Below are positions 37,192 through 45,983 of a stretch of DNA of 64,000 nt, one piece after another. Position numbers and translations under genes: made by a program. Origin of the DNA: Mammaliicoccus sciuri (GTDB taxonomy: Bacteria > Bacillota > Bacilli > Staphylococcales > Staphylococcaceae); the NCBI RefSeq assembly GCF_025561425.1, contig NZ_CP094824.1, forward strand, positions 558,001 to 622,000. Reading direction: 5' to 3'. Each line of letters opens with the position of its first letter. Positions within the stretch are counted from its first letter, which is position 1. A model generated the notes under the pieces. The model worked only from the letters and a program-made list of their open reading frames with translations, had not been told where the DNA came from and ran no database searches.

Positions 37192-37224
37192 TGGGTTGAT
37201 TATAAAAATAACAACCCATTTTTA
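37190..37224 (+). terminator. Terminator after ABC ATPase gene
   Basis: Arms AATGGGTTG/CAACCCATT with a 13-nt loop and a T run, overlapping the stop codon. Confidence 0.85.
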
Positions 37225-37292
37225 CTGAATAAATCAGTCGAATGTGTTGTTATTTATTTTGAGATAGTATTGATATCCTATCCTTTTATTTT

Positions 37293-38234
37293 TTATTCAT
37301 AACTTTTTAATGCTTTTTCCATGATGTCCCATGCTAAGTCTACATTTACTTCTGTAGCGAAATAGGCGTTAGGTTCTTGTTTATAAGTATTATGCAAATC
37401 AACAGACATTGTGCCATATGTGAGGTCACTTTGATGCTCGATTTGGATAAATGTTTTTTGTAACGTGAATATTTCAGGATGCAGTAAATATAAAATTGTA
37501 CAAGCATCATGAATAGGACCACCGTCCATATCGAATTGCGATTTATAAGTAGATTTAAAGAATTTCAAGAGTTCAACTACGAATTGAGAAATTGGATTAT
37601 TGATTTGATGAAATCTTTCAATTACAGCATCATCTGCTAATAATTGATGCGTCACATCTAATCCGAATACTACAACCGGGATGCCACTTTCAAATACTTT
37701 TCTAGCTGCCTCTGCATCAACCCAAATATTAAACTCTGCTGTAGGTGTCCAGTTACCAAACGTTCCTCCTCCCATAATGACGATTTCTTCTATATTATGA
37801 GCAATTTTAGGTTCTTGGATAAGTGCCATCGCAACATTTGTTAACGGTCCTGTTGCTACGAGTGTTATAGGTTCGTTACTGTTTAGTACTTCTTCAATTA
37901 TGACATTTACACCATGCTGATTTGTAGGCTTTAAGTTTGGAACTTTCGGTAATTCAGGACCATCTAAGCCACTTTCACCATGAATACTTTCAGCAAAAGC
38001 AGCTTTCTTGATTAAAGGTCTGTCCGCACCGACTGAAACAGGAATGTCGCCTCTATTCATAATATCTAAGACATTTAAAGCATTTGTTGTATTCTTATCT
38101 ACTGATTGATTTCCCGCAACAGTTGTCACAGCTAAGATGTTTAATGGACTAGATTGAGCACCAGCCAATATTAATGCGATAGCATCGTCATGCCCTGGAT
38201 CACAATCCATAATCATTTTTCTATTTTGTAACAT
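37293..38234 (-). CDS. Nucleoside hydrolase (ribonucleoside N-ribohydrolase)
   Basis: 313 residues. The Ca-binding hallmark DCDPGHDDAIALILA is at residues 10-24. The family Asn/Asp motifs appear at EFNIWVDAEAA (about 165) and the C-terminal catalytic His region at GGPIHDACTILYLLHPE (about 240). It cleaves the N-glycosidic bond of nucleosides for base salvage; pyrimidine preference is likely but not provable here. AGAGGACG precedes the ATG. It is monocistronic. Confidence 0.86.
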   Translation of the reverse strand: MLQNRKMIMDCDPGHDDAIALILAGAQSSPLNILAVTTVAGNQSVDKNTTNALNVLDIMNRGDIPVSVGADRPLIKKAAFAESIHGESGLDGPELPKVPNLKPTNQHGVNVIIEEVLNSNEPITLVATGPLTNVAMALIQEPKIAHNIEEIVIMGGGTFGNWTPTAEFNIWVDAEAARKVFESGIPVVVFGLDVTHQLLADDAVIERFHQINNPISQFVVELLKFFKSTYKSQFDMDGGPIHDACTILYLLHPEIFTLQKTFIQIEHQSDLTYGTMSVDLHNTYKQEPNAYFATEVNVDLAWDIMEKALKSYE

Positions 38235-38369
38235 TTAAACACGTCCTCTTAATTAATGTATGTCTTGATGTCATTATACTAAAGCGTTTTCAACTAAACA
38301 AAATAAACAGACTATAAAAAATTATTCTAAATAAGGTCTTGTTTTTTAACAAAGATACGTATATAATTT

Positions 38370-38392
38370 TAAATCGTAAACGTTACTATTTG
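38370..38392 (+). promoter_or_regulatory. Zur-like box upstream of adcA
   Basis: The sequence reads TAAATCGTAA, then ACGTTACTATTTG. It matches the staphylococcal Zur palindrome (TAAATCGTAA...TTACGATTTA) at nearly all positions of the left half and most of the right. It lies 18 bp before the adcA start, as expected for zinc repression. Confidence 0.8.
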
Positions 38393-38409
38393 TATAAGGA
38401 GTGTACGAG

Positions 38410-40008
38410 ATGAAAAAATGGATTGGGGTACTAACAGTTGTTTTTGCAATTTGTATGGTATTAGCTGGCTGTAATCAAACAGATAGCAAAAATAATGATT
38501 CTGATAAATTAAAGATTAAGACGACGGTTTACCCATTGAAATCTTTTATAGAACAAATTGCCGGTAAGCATGTAGAAGTAGAATCAATTTATCCTGCAGG
38601 AACAGATTTACATAGTTATGAACCAACGCAAAAAGATATTTTAAACGCGAGTAAAGCAGATTTATTTGTTTATACAGGAGACGATTTAGATCCAGTAGCA
38701 AAGAAAATTGCCTCAACTATTAAAAAAGATGATAAAAAATTATCACTTCAAAATAGTATGGATCAATCAGAACTTTTAACAGATCAACATGAACATAGTC
38801 ATGAGCACGGGGAAGATCATGATGACGAAGATGAACATCATGAACATGGAGAAGACCATGAAGAGCATGAACACGAACATGAACATGAAGGTCATAACCA
38901 CGGTGGATTTGATCCTCACGTATGGTTAGATCCTAAAATCGACCAAGAAATGATTAAAGGAATTAAAGATGAATTAATTAAGAAAGACCCAGATCATAAA
39001 GCAGATTATGAGAAGAATTACAAAAAATTAAATAATGAATTATCGGATATCGATCAATCATTAAAAGATGCTACTAAAGGTCATGAAGGCCATACAGTAT
39101 TTATCTCTCATGAATCTCTAGGTTACTTAGCAAATCGTTATGGATTTGTTCAAAAAGGTGTTCAAAGTATGAATGCTGAAGATCCATCACAAAAAGAATT
39201 AACTGAAATTGTTAAAGAAATTAAAGATACAGATGCGAAATACATCTTATATGAAAGCAATATTTCATCAAAAATTACAGACACAATTCGTAAAGAAACA
39301 GATGCTAAACCATTAACGTTTAATAATATGGAATCTTTAACGAAAGAACAATTAAAAGAAAAAGACCTTTCATATCAATCATTAATGAAGGAAAATATTA
39401 AAAATATCGAAAAATCATTAAATGATAAGATTACAACGAAAGATGACAAGAAAGCTGCATCACATGATAAAGCAATTGAAAAAGGTTATTTCAAAGATTC
39501 ACAAGTAAAGGACCGTAAACTATCAGATTATGAAGGTGACTGGCAGTCAGTATATCCATATTTAAAAGATGGCACACTTGATGAAGTCTTCGAACATAAA
39601 GCTGAAGAAGATGGTAAGATGTCTGAAAAAGAATATAAAGCTTATTATGATAAAGGCTATAAAACAGATGTCGAGAACATCAAAATTGAAGGGAATAAAA
39701 TCAGTTTCACTAAAGAAGGCAAAACAACTACTGGCGAATATGAGTACGATGGCTATGATATCTTGAAATATGAAAAAGGTAATAGAGGCGTAAGATATAC
39801 ATTTAAATTAAAAGGTGAATCAAACGATAACTTACCGAAATATGTACAATTTAGCGATCACAATATTTATCCTAAAAAAGCTGTACATTTCCATATATTC
39901 ACGGGCAATGATAAAGATAAAGTCTTAAAAGAATTAGACAACTGGCCAACATATTATCCAGCTAAATTATCTAAAGACGAAGTTAAAGAAGAAATGTTAG
40001 CACATTAA
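38410..40008 (+). CDS. adcA: Zinc-binding lipoprotein AdcA with C-terminal ZinT domain
   Basis: About 532 residues. The signal peptide ends in the lipobox LAGC. The ZnuA-like domain (residues 35-340) has ligand His in GTDLHSYEPTQ and DPHVWLDP and the segment FISHESLGYLANRYGF. The His-rich loop at residues 125-165 is unusually long. The ZinT (YodA) domain from about residue 365 has DYEGDWQSVYPYL and the HFH ligand run in AVHFHIFTG. It captures zinc for an AdcBC importer whose genes are not in the window. Zur control is likely. Start 38410 follows AAGGAG; the GTG at 38401 is too close. Confidence 0.92.
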   Translation: MKKWIGVLTVVFAICMVLAGCNQTDSKNNDSDKLKIKTTVYPLKSFIEQIAGKHVEVESIYPAGTDLHSYEPTQKDILNASKADLFVYTGDDLDPVAKKIASTIKKDDKKLSLQNSMDQSELLTDQHEHSHEHGEDHDDEDEHHEHGEDHEEHEHEHEHEGHNHGGFDPHVWLDPKIDQEMIKGIKDELIKKDPDHKADYEKNYKKLNNELSDIDQSLKDATKGHEGHTVFISHESLGYLANRYGFVQKGVQSMNAEDPSQKELTEIVKEIKDTDAKYILYESNISSKITDTIRKETDAKPLTFNNMESLTKEQLKEKDLSYQSLMKENIKNIEKSLNDKITTKDDKKAASHDKAIEKGYFKDSQVKDRKLSDYEGDWQSVYPYLKDGTLDEVFEHKAEEDGKMSEKEYKAYYDKGYKTDVENIKIEGNKISFTKEGKTTTGEYEYDGYDILKYEKGNRGVRYTFKLKGESNDNLPKYVQFSDHNIYPKKAVHFHIFTGNDKDKVLKELDNWPTYYPAKLSKDEVKEEMLAH

Positions 40009-40011
40009 ACT

Positions 40012-40049
40012 AAAGAACCTGAGACCACCGTGGTCTCAGGTTCTTTTAT
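40012..40049 (+). terminator. Terminator after adcA
   Basis: Perfect long palindrome: AAAGAACCTGAGACCAC pairs with GTGGTCTCAGGTTCTTT, followed by T. Confidence 0.9.
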
Positions 40050-40096
40050 GTATAAATGATTGCTATACTAAATTTAATAAAAGGGGGATGTATCAG

Positions 40097-40828
40097 ATGA
40101 CAAATATTTATGATCAAGATGATTTCTTTGAAGGCTATAAACAAAAAAGAAATCATGCATTAAGTTATAACGAAGTTGTTGAAATGCCTGAGATGAAGCG
40201 GTTAATGCCAGATTTAGAAGACAAAACAGTACTCGATATTGGCTGTGGTATGGGGCATTTAATTGCGCATATGTTGACATTACATCCTAAACATATTACA
40301 GGAATAGATGAGTCATTCAATATGATTAACGCAAGTCGCGATAAATTCAATTCTAACAATGTCACGTTATACCATGAATCATTTATGGATTTTGAGACGA
40401 ATGAAACGTATGATGTCATCGTATCTTCACTTGTGTTTCATTATATTGAAGATTTTAAGAGATGCACCGAGAAGTTGAATCAGCTATTAAATAGTAGTGG
40501 CACGTTACTCTTTACAATGGAACATCCTATACAAACAGCCACTAAAGGTCCAGAAGTTGCACTAGAAGATGACAAAGGTATATTTTTACGAATGGAACAT
40601 TATTTTGATGAGTCATCTCGTTCAGCAAATTGGCTAGGTGCGGATGTTTATAAATATCATCATACAATTGAGACAATCTTCAATAATTTAATAGAAAATG
40701 ACTTTGAAATTCAATGTGTAAAAGACCTCGGGCAGTCTGAGGAAGTATTTAAAATGTACGATCAAGCACGTATCAATAAGCTGAAACAATTTCCACCATT
40801 TCTATTAGTAAAAGCAAAGAAAAAGTAG
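40097..40828 (+). CDS. Class I SAM-dependent methyltransferase
   Basis: About 243 residues. Motif I is VLDIGCGMGHLI (about residue 47), the acidic residue of motif II is in ITGIDESFNMI, and DVIVSSLVFHYIED is motif IV. The C-terminal half is of the type seen in small-molecule methyltransferases of the UbiE/Methyltransf_11 clan. The substrate is unknown. ATG 40097 is preferred; a run of G (AAAAGGGGGATG) lies upstream at usable distance. Apparently monocistronic. Confidence 0.83.
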   Translation: MTNIYDQDDFFEGYKQKRNHALSYNEVVEMPEMKRLMPDLEDKTVLDIGCGMGHLIAHMLTLHPKHITGIDESFNMINASRDKFNSNNVTLYHESFMDFETNETYDVIVSSLVFHYIEDFKRCTEKLNQLLNSSGTLLFTMEHPIQTATKGPEVALEDDKGIFLRMEHYFDESSRSANWLGADVYKYHHTIETIFNNLIENDFEIQCVKDLGQSEEVFKMYDQARINKLKQFPPFLLVKAKKK

Positions 40829-40921
40829 AAGAGAAGGTTATATATGATTTTGAATTTATTTGACTTTGTTATTTTTTAAATATATCTTTGGTTTGTGTTA
40901 GTAAAAGAAGGGGTGAATATT

Positions 40922-41836
40922 TTGGTTAAACGATTAATTAGTGCAAATACGTCTGATATTTTGAATTTTTCATCAGAGGAATTGAAGCAAAGTATTAAGG
41001 CGAGTGAAGGTAGAACGGTACTTAGTGAAAATGTTGTCGTACATACGCCTGCTTTAGTTCAAGATATTACAAATGCGGAAATGGCGACTGCTTTTGGAGC
41101 GGATATGATTTTACTGAATGCTTTAGATGTCAATGAACCAGAAATTAAAGGTCTATACCATGAAGCTTATCAAGGTACTGGCAATGCTGTTCAAGATTTA
41201 AAGAATCTTGTCGGTAGACCTATTGGCGTAAATTTAGAACCAGTTGATGATAAAGCGAATATGGCAGAAGTCAAACTGGATATTTCTGCAGGTAGAAAAG
41301 CGACTAAAGAAACTTTTATACAAGCTGAAAAATTAGGTTTTGATTTTGTATGTTTAACTGGGAATCCAGCAACAGGCGTTACAAACAATCATATTTTAGA
41401 AGCGATTAAAGTAGGGAAATCTCATTTTAATGGGCTCATTATTGCTGGTAAAATGCACGGATCAGGTGTAGATGAGCCTGTCGTTAATTTAGAAGCAATA
41501 TCGAATTTTGTAGAAGCTGGAGCAGATATTATATTAGTGCCGGCAGTAGGAACAGTATGGGGTGTCAGTGAAGCAGAAGTGAGAGAAGCTGTTCAAGTAG
41601 CGCATAAACATGGCGCACTAGTGATGAGTGCAATCGGTACATCACAAGAAGGTTCGGATGAGGCGACAATTAGAGAAATAGCTATTAAAAATAAAACATT
41701 AGGCGTTGATATTCAACATATAGGTAATGCAGGATACGGTGGATTAGCACCAGTCGAGAATATATATGCATTAAGTAAAGCTATTAGAGGGCAACGCCAT
41801 ACGGTATCTAGAATAGCAAGATCCATTAATAGATAA
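40922..41836 (+). CDS. TIM-barrel protein of DUF7916 type
   Basis: About 304 residues, starting at TTG 40922 with AAGAAGGGG upstream. Alternating strands fit a (beta/alpha)8 barrel: VVVHTPALVQDITNAEMATA, then ADMILLNALDVNEPEI, GRPIGVNLEPV, FVCLTGNPATGVTN, GLIIAGKMHGSG and ADIILVPAVGTVWG, ending QHIGNAGYGGLAPVENIY. This fits a conserved family usually labelled DUF7916 and sometimes mislabelled haloacid dehalogenase. The reaction is unknown. The phosphate-binding-like glycine loop near the end suggests a phosphorylated ligand. Confidence 0.6.
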   Translation: MVKRLISANTSDILNFSSEELKQSIKASEGRTVLSENVVVHTPALVQDITNAEMATAFGADMILLNALDVNEPEIKGLYHEAYQGTGNAVQDLKNLVGRPIGVNLEPVDDKANMAEVKLDISAGRKATKETFIQAEKLGFDFVCLTGNPATGVTNNHILEAIKVGKSHFNGLIIAGKMHGSGVDEPVVNLEAISNFVEAGADIILVPAVGTVWGVSEAEVREAVQVAHKHGALVMSAIGTSQEGSDEATIREIAIKNKTLGVDIQHIGNAGYGGLAPVENIYALSKAIRGQRHTVSRIARSINR

Positions 41837-41851
41837 ATGGGAAGTTGGAGA

Positions 41852-41884
41852 GGATGAGACAGTGTAGGCTGTCTCATCCTTTTC
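41852..41884 (+). terminator. Terminator after TIM-barrel gene
   Basis: Perfect arms GGATGAGACAG/CTGTCTCATCC, 6-nt loop, T run. Confidence 0.9.
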
Positions 41885-41904
41885 ATATTTGTTGGGAAAG
41901 GTAG

Positions 41905-42021
41905 TATCGGTCCGGAAACAGGAAATATGGACCGATAAAAATAATTACCGGTCCAGAAATGAGAAATATGGACCGATAAAAAAATTTACCGGTCCAGAAA
42001 CGAGAAATATGGACCGATAAA
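41905..42021. repeat. Hairpin repeat array, locus 4, left part (variant A)
   Basis: Three units at 41905, 41946 and 41987, exactly 41 bases apart, each 33 nt. Arms are TATCGGTCC or TACCGGTCC with GGACCGATA; loops are 15 nt of type AGAAATGAGAAATAT. The copy CCGATAAA at 42014-42021, in the right arm of the last unit, is the left target duplication of the IS256-like element. Confidence 0.9.
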
Positions 42022-43431
42022 GAATATGTCCATATAATTGTGTAATAAAAAAAGAGCCACATATAGCTCACTTTGGTACAATGTAATCGACTAAGAAAAA
42101 ATTGTAGAGGTGACTATATATGACTCAATTAAATGTTAACTTAGATTATGAAGAATTGGCAAGTGCTATTTTTGGAAGTGATATGAATGCGTCTATGAAA
42201 ACAATAGCTATGACTGTCATAAATGCATACATGGAAATGGAAAGAGACAAGTATGTTAATGCTGGATATAAACAAAAGAATTCAGGAAGAAACGCACAAC
42301 GTAATGGCTATTATGAGCGTGATTTCCTGATGCCTATTGGCAATCTGACATTAAAAGTTCCAAGAACACGTGACGGTGAATTTACAACTGAAGTATTTAA
42401 TCAATATTCGCGTTCTGACCAATCGCTTATTTTAGCGATGACAGAAGCATACATTAATGGTGTTTCAACTAGAAATGTTAATAAAATTGTGGAATCCCTA
42501 ACGGGAAAATCTGTGTCTAAATCAACTGTTTCAGGCGTAATAAAAAACCTAGATCCTGAAATTAAAGAATGGGCTGGTAGACCTATTGTTAGTCATCAGT
42601 ATAAGTATGTATTTGTTGATGCTATGCACATTAAGGTAAGAGAGAATAATAAAATTGTTTCTAAAGGTGTTTATATCGCTATGGGTATCAACGAAAATAG
42701 AAAACGCGACATTATTGGCTTTAAAATTTCTAATCAAGAGTCAGAATTAGCTTGGTCAGAGTTTTTTGAAGACTTAAGAATGCGTGGTTTAACAACACCT
42801 GAACTTATTATCTCTGATGCGCATTCTGGACTTATTAAATCTATTAAGTCACAGTTTATTGATTCATCTTGGCAACGTTGTACATTCCATTTTCTTAAAA
42901 ATATTGTAGAGAGATTTCCTAAAAAGAACTCTAAAGAAGCTAGAATGTTACTTAAATCAATATTCCAAGCACCAACATATCGTCACGCTGTTCAGCTCAA
43001 AGATGAATTCATTGCACAATATGAAAGTAATCCTAAGTATGTGGAAGCTATTAAAATATTGGATGAAGGCTTCGAAGATGCCTCACAATTCTATAGATTT
43101 CCTGCTCAACATCATAAAAATCTAAGAACTACTAATTCAGTTGAAAATATTAATATGCAACTCAGAAAACGAGAAAAAATAGTTAAAACATTCCCTAATC
43201 TAGATTCAGCTTTTAGATTAATTGGCGCAGTACTTATGGATATTCAAGAAAGATTTGATAAGTCTAACAGACCATTTATCGCTTAATTAAGCTACTTATT
43301 TTTTAAAAAATAAGTAGTGATCAAACAACTATATCTGTTTAAACTTCAAAACAAATATAGTTGTTCGATTCATTAAAAAACCAAAGGTTGATTACATTCT
43401 AAAGATATTACACAAACATATGGACTTGACC
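42022..43431 (+). mobile_element. IS256-family insertion sequence, copy 1 (1410 bp)
   Basis: Left end GAATATGTCCATATAATTGT; right end (complement) GGTCAAGTCCATATGTTTGT. These share GTCCATAT and TTGTGTAATA. CCGATAAA is duplicated directly at 42014-42021 and 43432-43439, an 8-bp target duplication as expected for IS256. It carries one transposase gene; a 26-bp perfect palindrome (43292-43317) and a second stem follow that gene as terminators. The 41-bp register of the surrounding array is exactly kept across the insertion. Confidence 0.92.
42120..43286 (+). CDS. IS256-family (mutator-type) transposase
   Basis: 388 residues, intact. DDE-fold residues are probably Asp in YVFVDAMHIKVREN, Asp in ELIISDAHSGLIKSIKSQ and Glu in the C-terminal RTTNSVENINMQLRKRE, with C/DxxH-like WQRCTFHFLKN between. 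This is the mutator-type set. AGAGGTGACTATAT precedes the ATG. It is identical at protein level to the copy at 56941-58107. Confidence 0.93.
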   Translation: MTQLNVNLDYEELASAIFGSDMNASMKTIAMTVINAYMEMERDKYVNAGYKQKNSGRNAQRNGYYERDFLMPIGNLTLKVPRTRDGEFTTEVFNQYSRSDQSLILAMTEAYINGVSTRNVNKIVESLTGKSVSKSTVSGVIKNLDPEIKEWAGRPIVSHQYKYVFVDAMHIKVRENNKIVSKGVYIAMGINENRKRDIIGFKISNQESELAWSEFFEDLRMRGLTTPELIISDAHSGLIKSIKSQFIDSSWQRCTFHFLKNIVERFPKKNSKEARMLLKSIFQAPTYRHAVQLKDEFIAQYESNPKYVEAIKILDEGFEDASQFYRFPAQHHKNLRTTNSVENINMQLRKREKIVKTFPNLDSAFRLIGAVLMDIQERFDKSNRPFIA

Positions 43432-43540
43432 CCGATAAATAAAAATAGCGACCCGAAAACGGGATTATCAGGCCGATAAATAAAAATAGCGACCCGAAAA
43501 CGGGATTATCAGGCCGATAAATAAAATAGCGACCCGAAAA
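43432..43540. repeat. Hairpin repeat array, locus 4, right part (variant B)
   Basis: CCGATAAA recurs at 43432, 43473 and 43514, again every 41 bases. Each unit carries GACCCGAAAACGGG and TTATCAGGCC. On the minus strand the arms TATCGGCCT and GGGTCGCTA pair with G-U pairs and one mismatch. The remaining 43541-43687 holds no gene except the promoter region of the exporter. Confidence 0.8.
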
Positions 43541-43687
43541 TACACCCCGCAACACCCCCCGCAACACCCCATCATCCATTTTATTTCGGATACAAAAACA
43601 ATTTTAAATAAATTATTAAAAAGTGCAGAAAAAATATAATTCTATAGTATAATTAAATTTGGTCGAAATTTATTTAGGAGGTCCGTT

Positions 43688-45409
43688 ATGAAAGAATTCT
43701 TCCAATATTATAAACCCTATAAAGGATTGTTTTTCTTAGATTTTGGTTCGGCTGTTTTTGTAGGTATTCTCGAATTGGTGTTTCCACTTATTACAAGTAT
43801 ATTTATAGATCAGCTATTGCCAACTAAGAATTGGAGTTGGATTGTGATTTTTGTTTTTCTTTTATTATTCATATACGTTGTTGAATCTGTATTGAAATTC
43901 ATCGTGACGTATTGGGGGCATAAACTGGGTACTAATATTGAAAGAGATATTCGTAATGAGCTTTATGAGCATATTCAAAAAATGAATTTTGGATTCTTTG
44001 ATAACCAAAAATCAGGTAAAATCATTGGACGATTAACGAACGATTTAATGGATATTGGAGAAGTTGCTCACCATGAACCTGAAGATGTGTTTGTAGCAGT
44101 TATGACGCTTGTCGGTTCGTTTGTTATTATGTTGACAATCGATGTGAAACTCGCGCTTATTACGTTCTGTGTTGTACCGATTATTTTTGTATTAACGATT
44201 TACTTTAATCAAAAAATGTCAGGTGCTTTTAAAAACTTATTTAGCAATGTTTCGAGATTTAATGAGCTTATTGCTGATAATGTTGGTGGTATGCGTCTTG
44301 TACAAGCATTTACAAATGAAGGTCACGAATTAGCAAGATTTAAAAAGGTCAATGATAATTTTAGAGCGACAAAATTAAAAGCATATTCTTATATGTCTTG
44401 GAACTTGTCGATTAGTCATATTGCTCAAAAATTAACGTTAATCTTTGTACTGATTTTAGGAAGTTATTTTGTATTAAATGGATCACTGTCATATGGTGGA
44501 TTTGTAGCGTTTATTATGATTACAAATCTGTTATTTAAACCGTTAGAGTCTATTAATATGGTTATTGAACTATTTCCTAAAGGTATTGCTGGATTCAAAA
44601 ATTTTAAAGAAATCGTAAATATGGATCCAGAAATTAAAGATAATGACGATGCTATCGAATTTATAGATGAACCAGATACGATTGAATATGAAGATGTATC
44701 ATTCAAATATTCAGAGAAATTAATCTTAAATCAGCTATCTATCAAAATTGAACAAGGTGAAAAAGTAGCACTTGTAGGACCGAGTGGGGGAGGTAAAACG
44801 ACAATTTGTTCGTTATTACCAAGGTTCTATGATCCGTTACAAGGTAAGATTAAAATCGATAATCGAGACATTAAATCTTATAAGTTGGAATCATTAAGAA
44901 AACAAATTGGTGTTGTACAGCAAGATGTATTTCTTTTCGGTGGAACATTAAGAGATAATATTATTTATGGTAATTTAAATGCAACGGAAGAAGAAATTAA
45001 TTACGCAGTTGACCAAGCACAATTAAGAACGTTTGTAGATGAATTGCCAGAAGGTTTAGATACTGTCGTTGGGGAACGCGGTACAAAATTATCCGGTGGA
45101 CAAAAGCAACGTATTTCAATTGCGAGAATGTTCTTGAAGAATCCGCCAATTATTATTCTTGATGAAGCTACGAGTGCTTTAGATGTTGAAACTGAAAATA
45201 AAATACAATCAGCATTTAAGAATTTATCACGTGGTCGAACATCACTGATCATTGCGCATAGACTGAGTACGATTAGACATGTCGATAGAATTGTATATAT
45301 TGAACAAGGTCAAATTCAAGAAATGGGCAGTCATGATGAACTCGTGGATAAAGGCGGTAAATACAAAGATTTATACATGTCACAGTTTGAACAAATTGAA
45401 GAATTTTAA
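43688..45409 (+). CDS. ABC exporter, fused permease-ATPase (BmrA/LmrA type)
   Basis: 573 residues, a complete half-transporter. Six helices lie in residues 1-310 (ABC type I exporter fold). The ATPase has Walker A GPSGGGKTT, Q-loop GVVQQDVFLFGG, signature LSGGQKQRISIARM, Walker B IIILDEATSALD and H-loop IIAHRLST. It should act as a homodimer exporting a lipid or drug; the substrate is unknown. AGGAGGTCCGTT precedes the ATG. It is the first gene inside the IS256-bounded segment. Confidence 0.9.
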   Translation: MKEFFQYYKPYKGLFFLDFGSAVFVGILELVFPLITSIFIDQLLPTKNWSWIVIFVFLLLFIYVVESVLKFIVTYWGHKLGTNIERDIRNELYEHIQKMNFGFFDNQKSGKIIGRLTNDLMDIGEVAHHEPEDVFVAVMTLVGSFVIMLTIDVKLALITFCVVPIIFVLTIYFNQKMSGAFKNLFSNVSRFNELIADNVGGMRLVQAFTNEGHELARFKKVNDNFRATKLKAYSYMSWNLSISHIAQKLTLIFVLILGSYFVLNGSLSYGGFVAFIMITNLLFKPLESINMVIELFPKGIAGFKNFKEIVNMDPEIKDNDDAIEFIDEPDTIEYEDVSFKYSEKLILNQLSIKIEQGEKVALVGPSGGGKTTICSLLPRFYDPLQGKIKIDNRDIKSYKLESLRKQIGVVQQDVFLFGGTLRDNIIYGNLNATEEEINYAVDQAQLRTFVDELPEGLDTVVGERGTKLSGGQKQRISIARMFLKNPPIIILDEATSALDVETENKIQSAFKNLSRGRTSLIIAHRLSTIRHVDRIVYIEQGQIQEMGSHDELVDKGGKYKDLYMSQFEQIEEF

Positions 45410-45412
45410 CAT

Positions 45413-45457
45413 ACTGCCGGAGATCTTTATGAAGAAAAAGGTCTCTGCATTTTTTAT
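45413..45457 (+). terminator. Probable terminator after ABC exporter
   Basis: Imperfect stem TGCCGGAGATCTT/AAGGTCTCTGCA followed by a T run, just after the stop codon. Confidence 0.6.
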
Positions 45458-45532
45458 TTTGAGCTAAATAATAGACTTTCAGTTTAAAGTTGTTATTATA
45501 GAGTGTTAATATCTATGATTAAGAGGTGTAAC

Positions 45533-45913
45533 ATGAAGATTTCTAAAGGGTCAGACTATGGGCTGCATGCTTTGGCATATTTAATTGCTAAAAGAGACCA
45601 ACAGCCCATCAATGTTAAAAGTTTATCTGAAACGTTAAATGTGTCTGTAACATATTTATCTAAAATATTAACGCAATTAGTAAAGGCAAACGTCATAAAA
45701 TCTGCATCTGGTGCAAAAGGCGGTTATTATTTAGTTAATAATTGGGAAGACATAACTGTCTATGATATTATTACTGCAATTGATGGTCATCAAAGTACAC
45801 TTGAAGATAGCTTTAATCACGGTCCAGAATGTAAGATACAAGCGATATTAACTTCTGCTGAAGATGAAATGACGCAAGCTTTGAAAAATAAAACTTTAAA
45901 AGATTTAATGTAA
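45533..45913 (+). CDS. Rrf2-family transcriptional regulator
   Basis: 126 residues from ATG 45533 (AAGAGGTG before it). The winged helix is Rrf2-typical: SDYGLHALAYLI, then LSETLNVSVTYLSKILTQLV and GAKGGYYLV. Only one Cys (GPECKIQA) lies where iron-sulfur members have three. That fits non-cluster thiol sensors of the YwnA/CymR-like branch. It is 70 bases upstream of a thioredoxin reductase-like gene and probably controls it. Confidence 0.83.
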   Translation: MKISKGSDYGLHALAYLIAKRDQQPINVKSLSETLNVSVTYLSKILTQLVKANVIKSASGAKGGYYLVNNWEDITVYDIITAIDGHQSTLEDSFNHGPECKIQAILTSAEDEMTQALKNKTLKDLM

Positions 45914-45983
45914 GTTAAATCTTTTTTTATCTATCAATTATAGATATTACGACTCTACAATAGTTATGAAAGGTGGAAATGCT

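Noticed and set aside
43292-43317. Perfect 26-bp palindrome as a replication or recombination site
   Set aside because: It lies inside the IS just after the transposase stop and occurs again in copy 2; it is the element's own terminator-like stem.
41905-43540. Regular 41-bp repeats resemble a CRISPR array
   Set aside because: The units repeat without unique spacers of constant length, form 9-bp-arm hairpins themselves, and no cas genes are present in the window.
43373-43579. Open frame of 68 codons on the minus strand downstream of IS256 copy 1
   Set aside because: It only translates the 41-bp repeats (periodic protein) and has no ribosome site.
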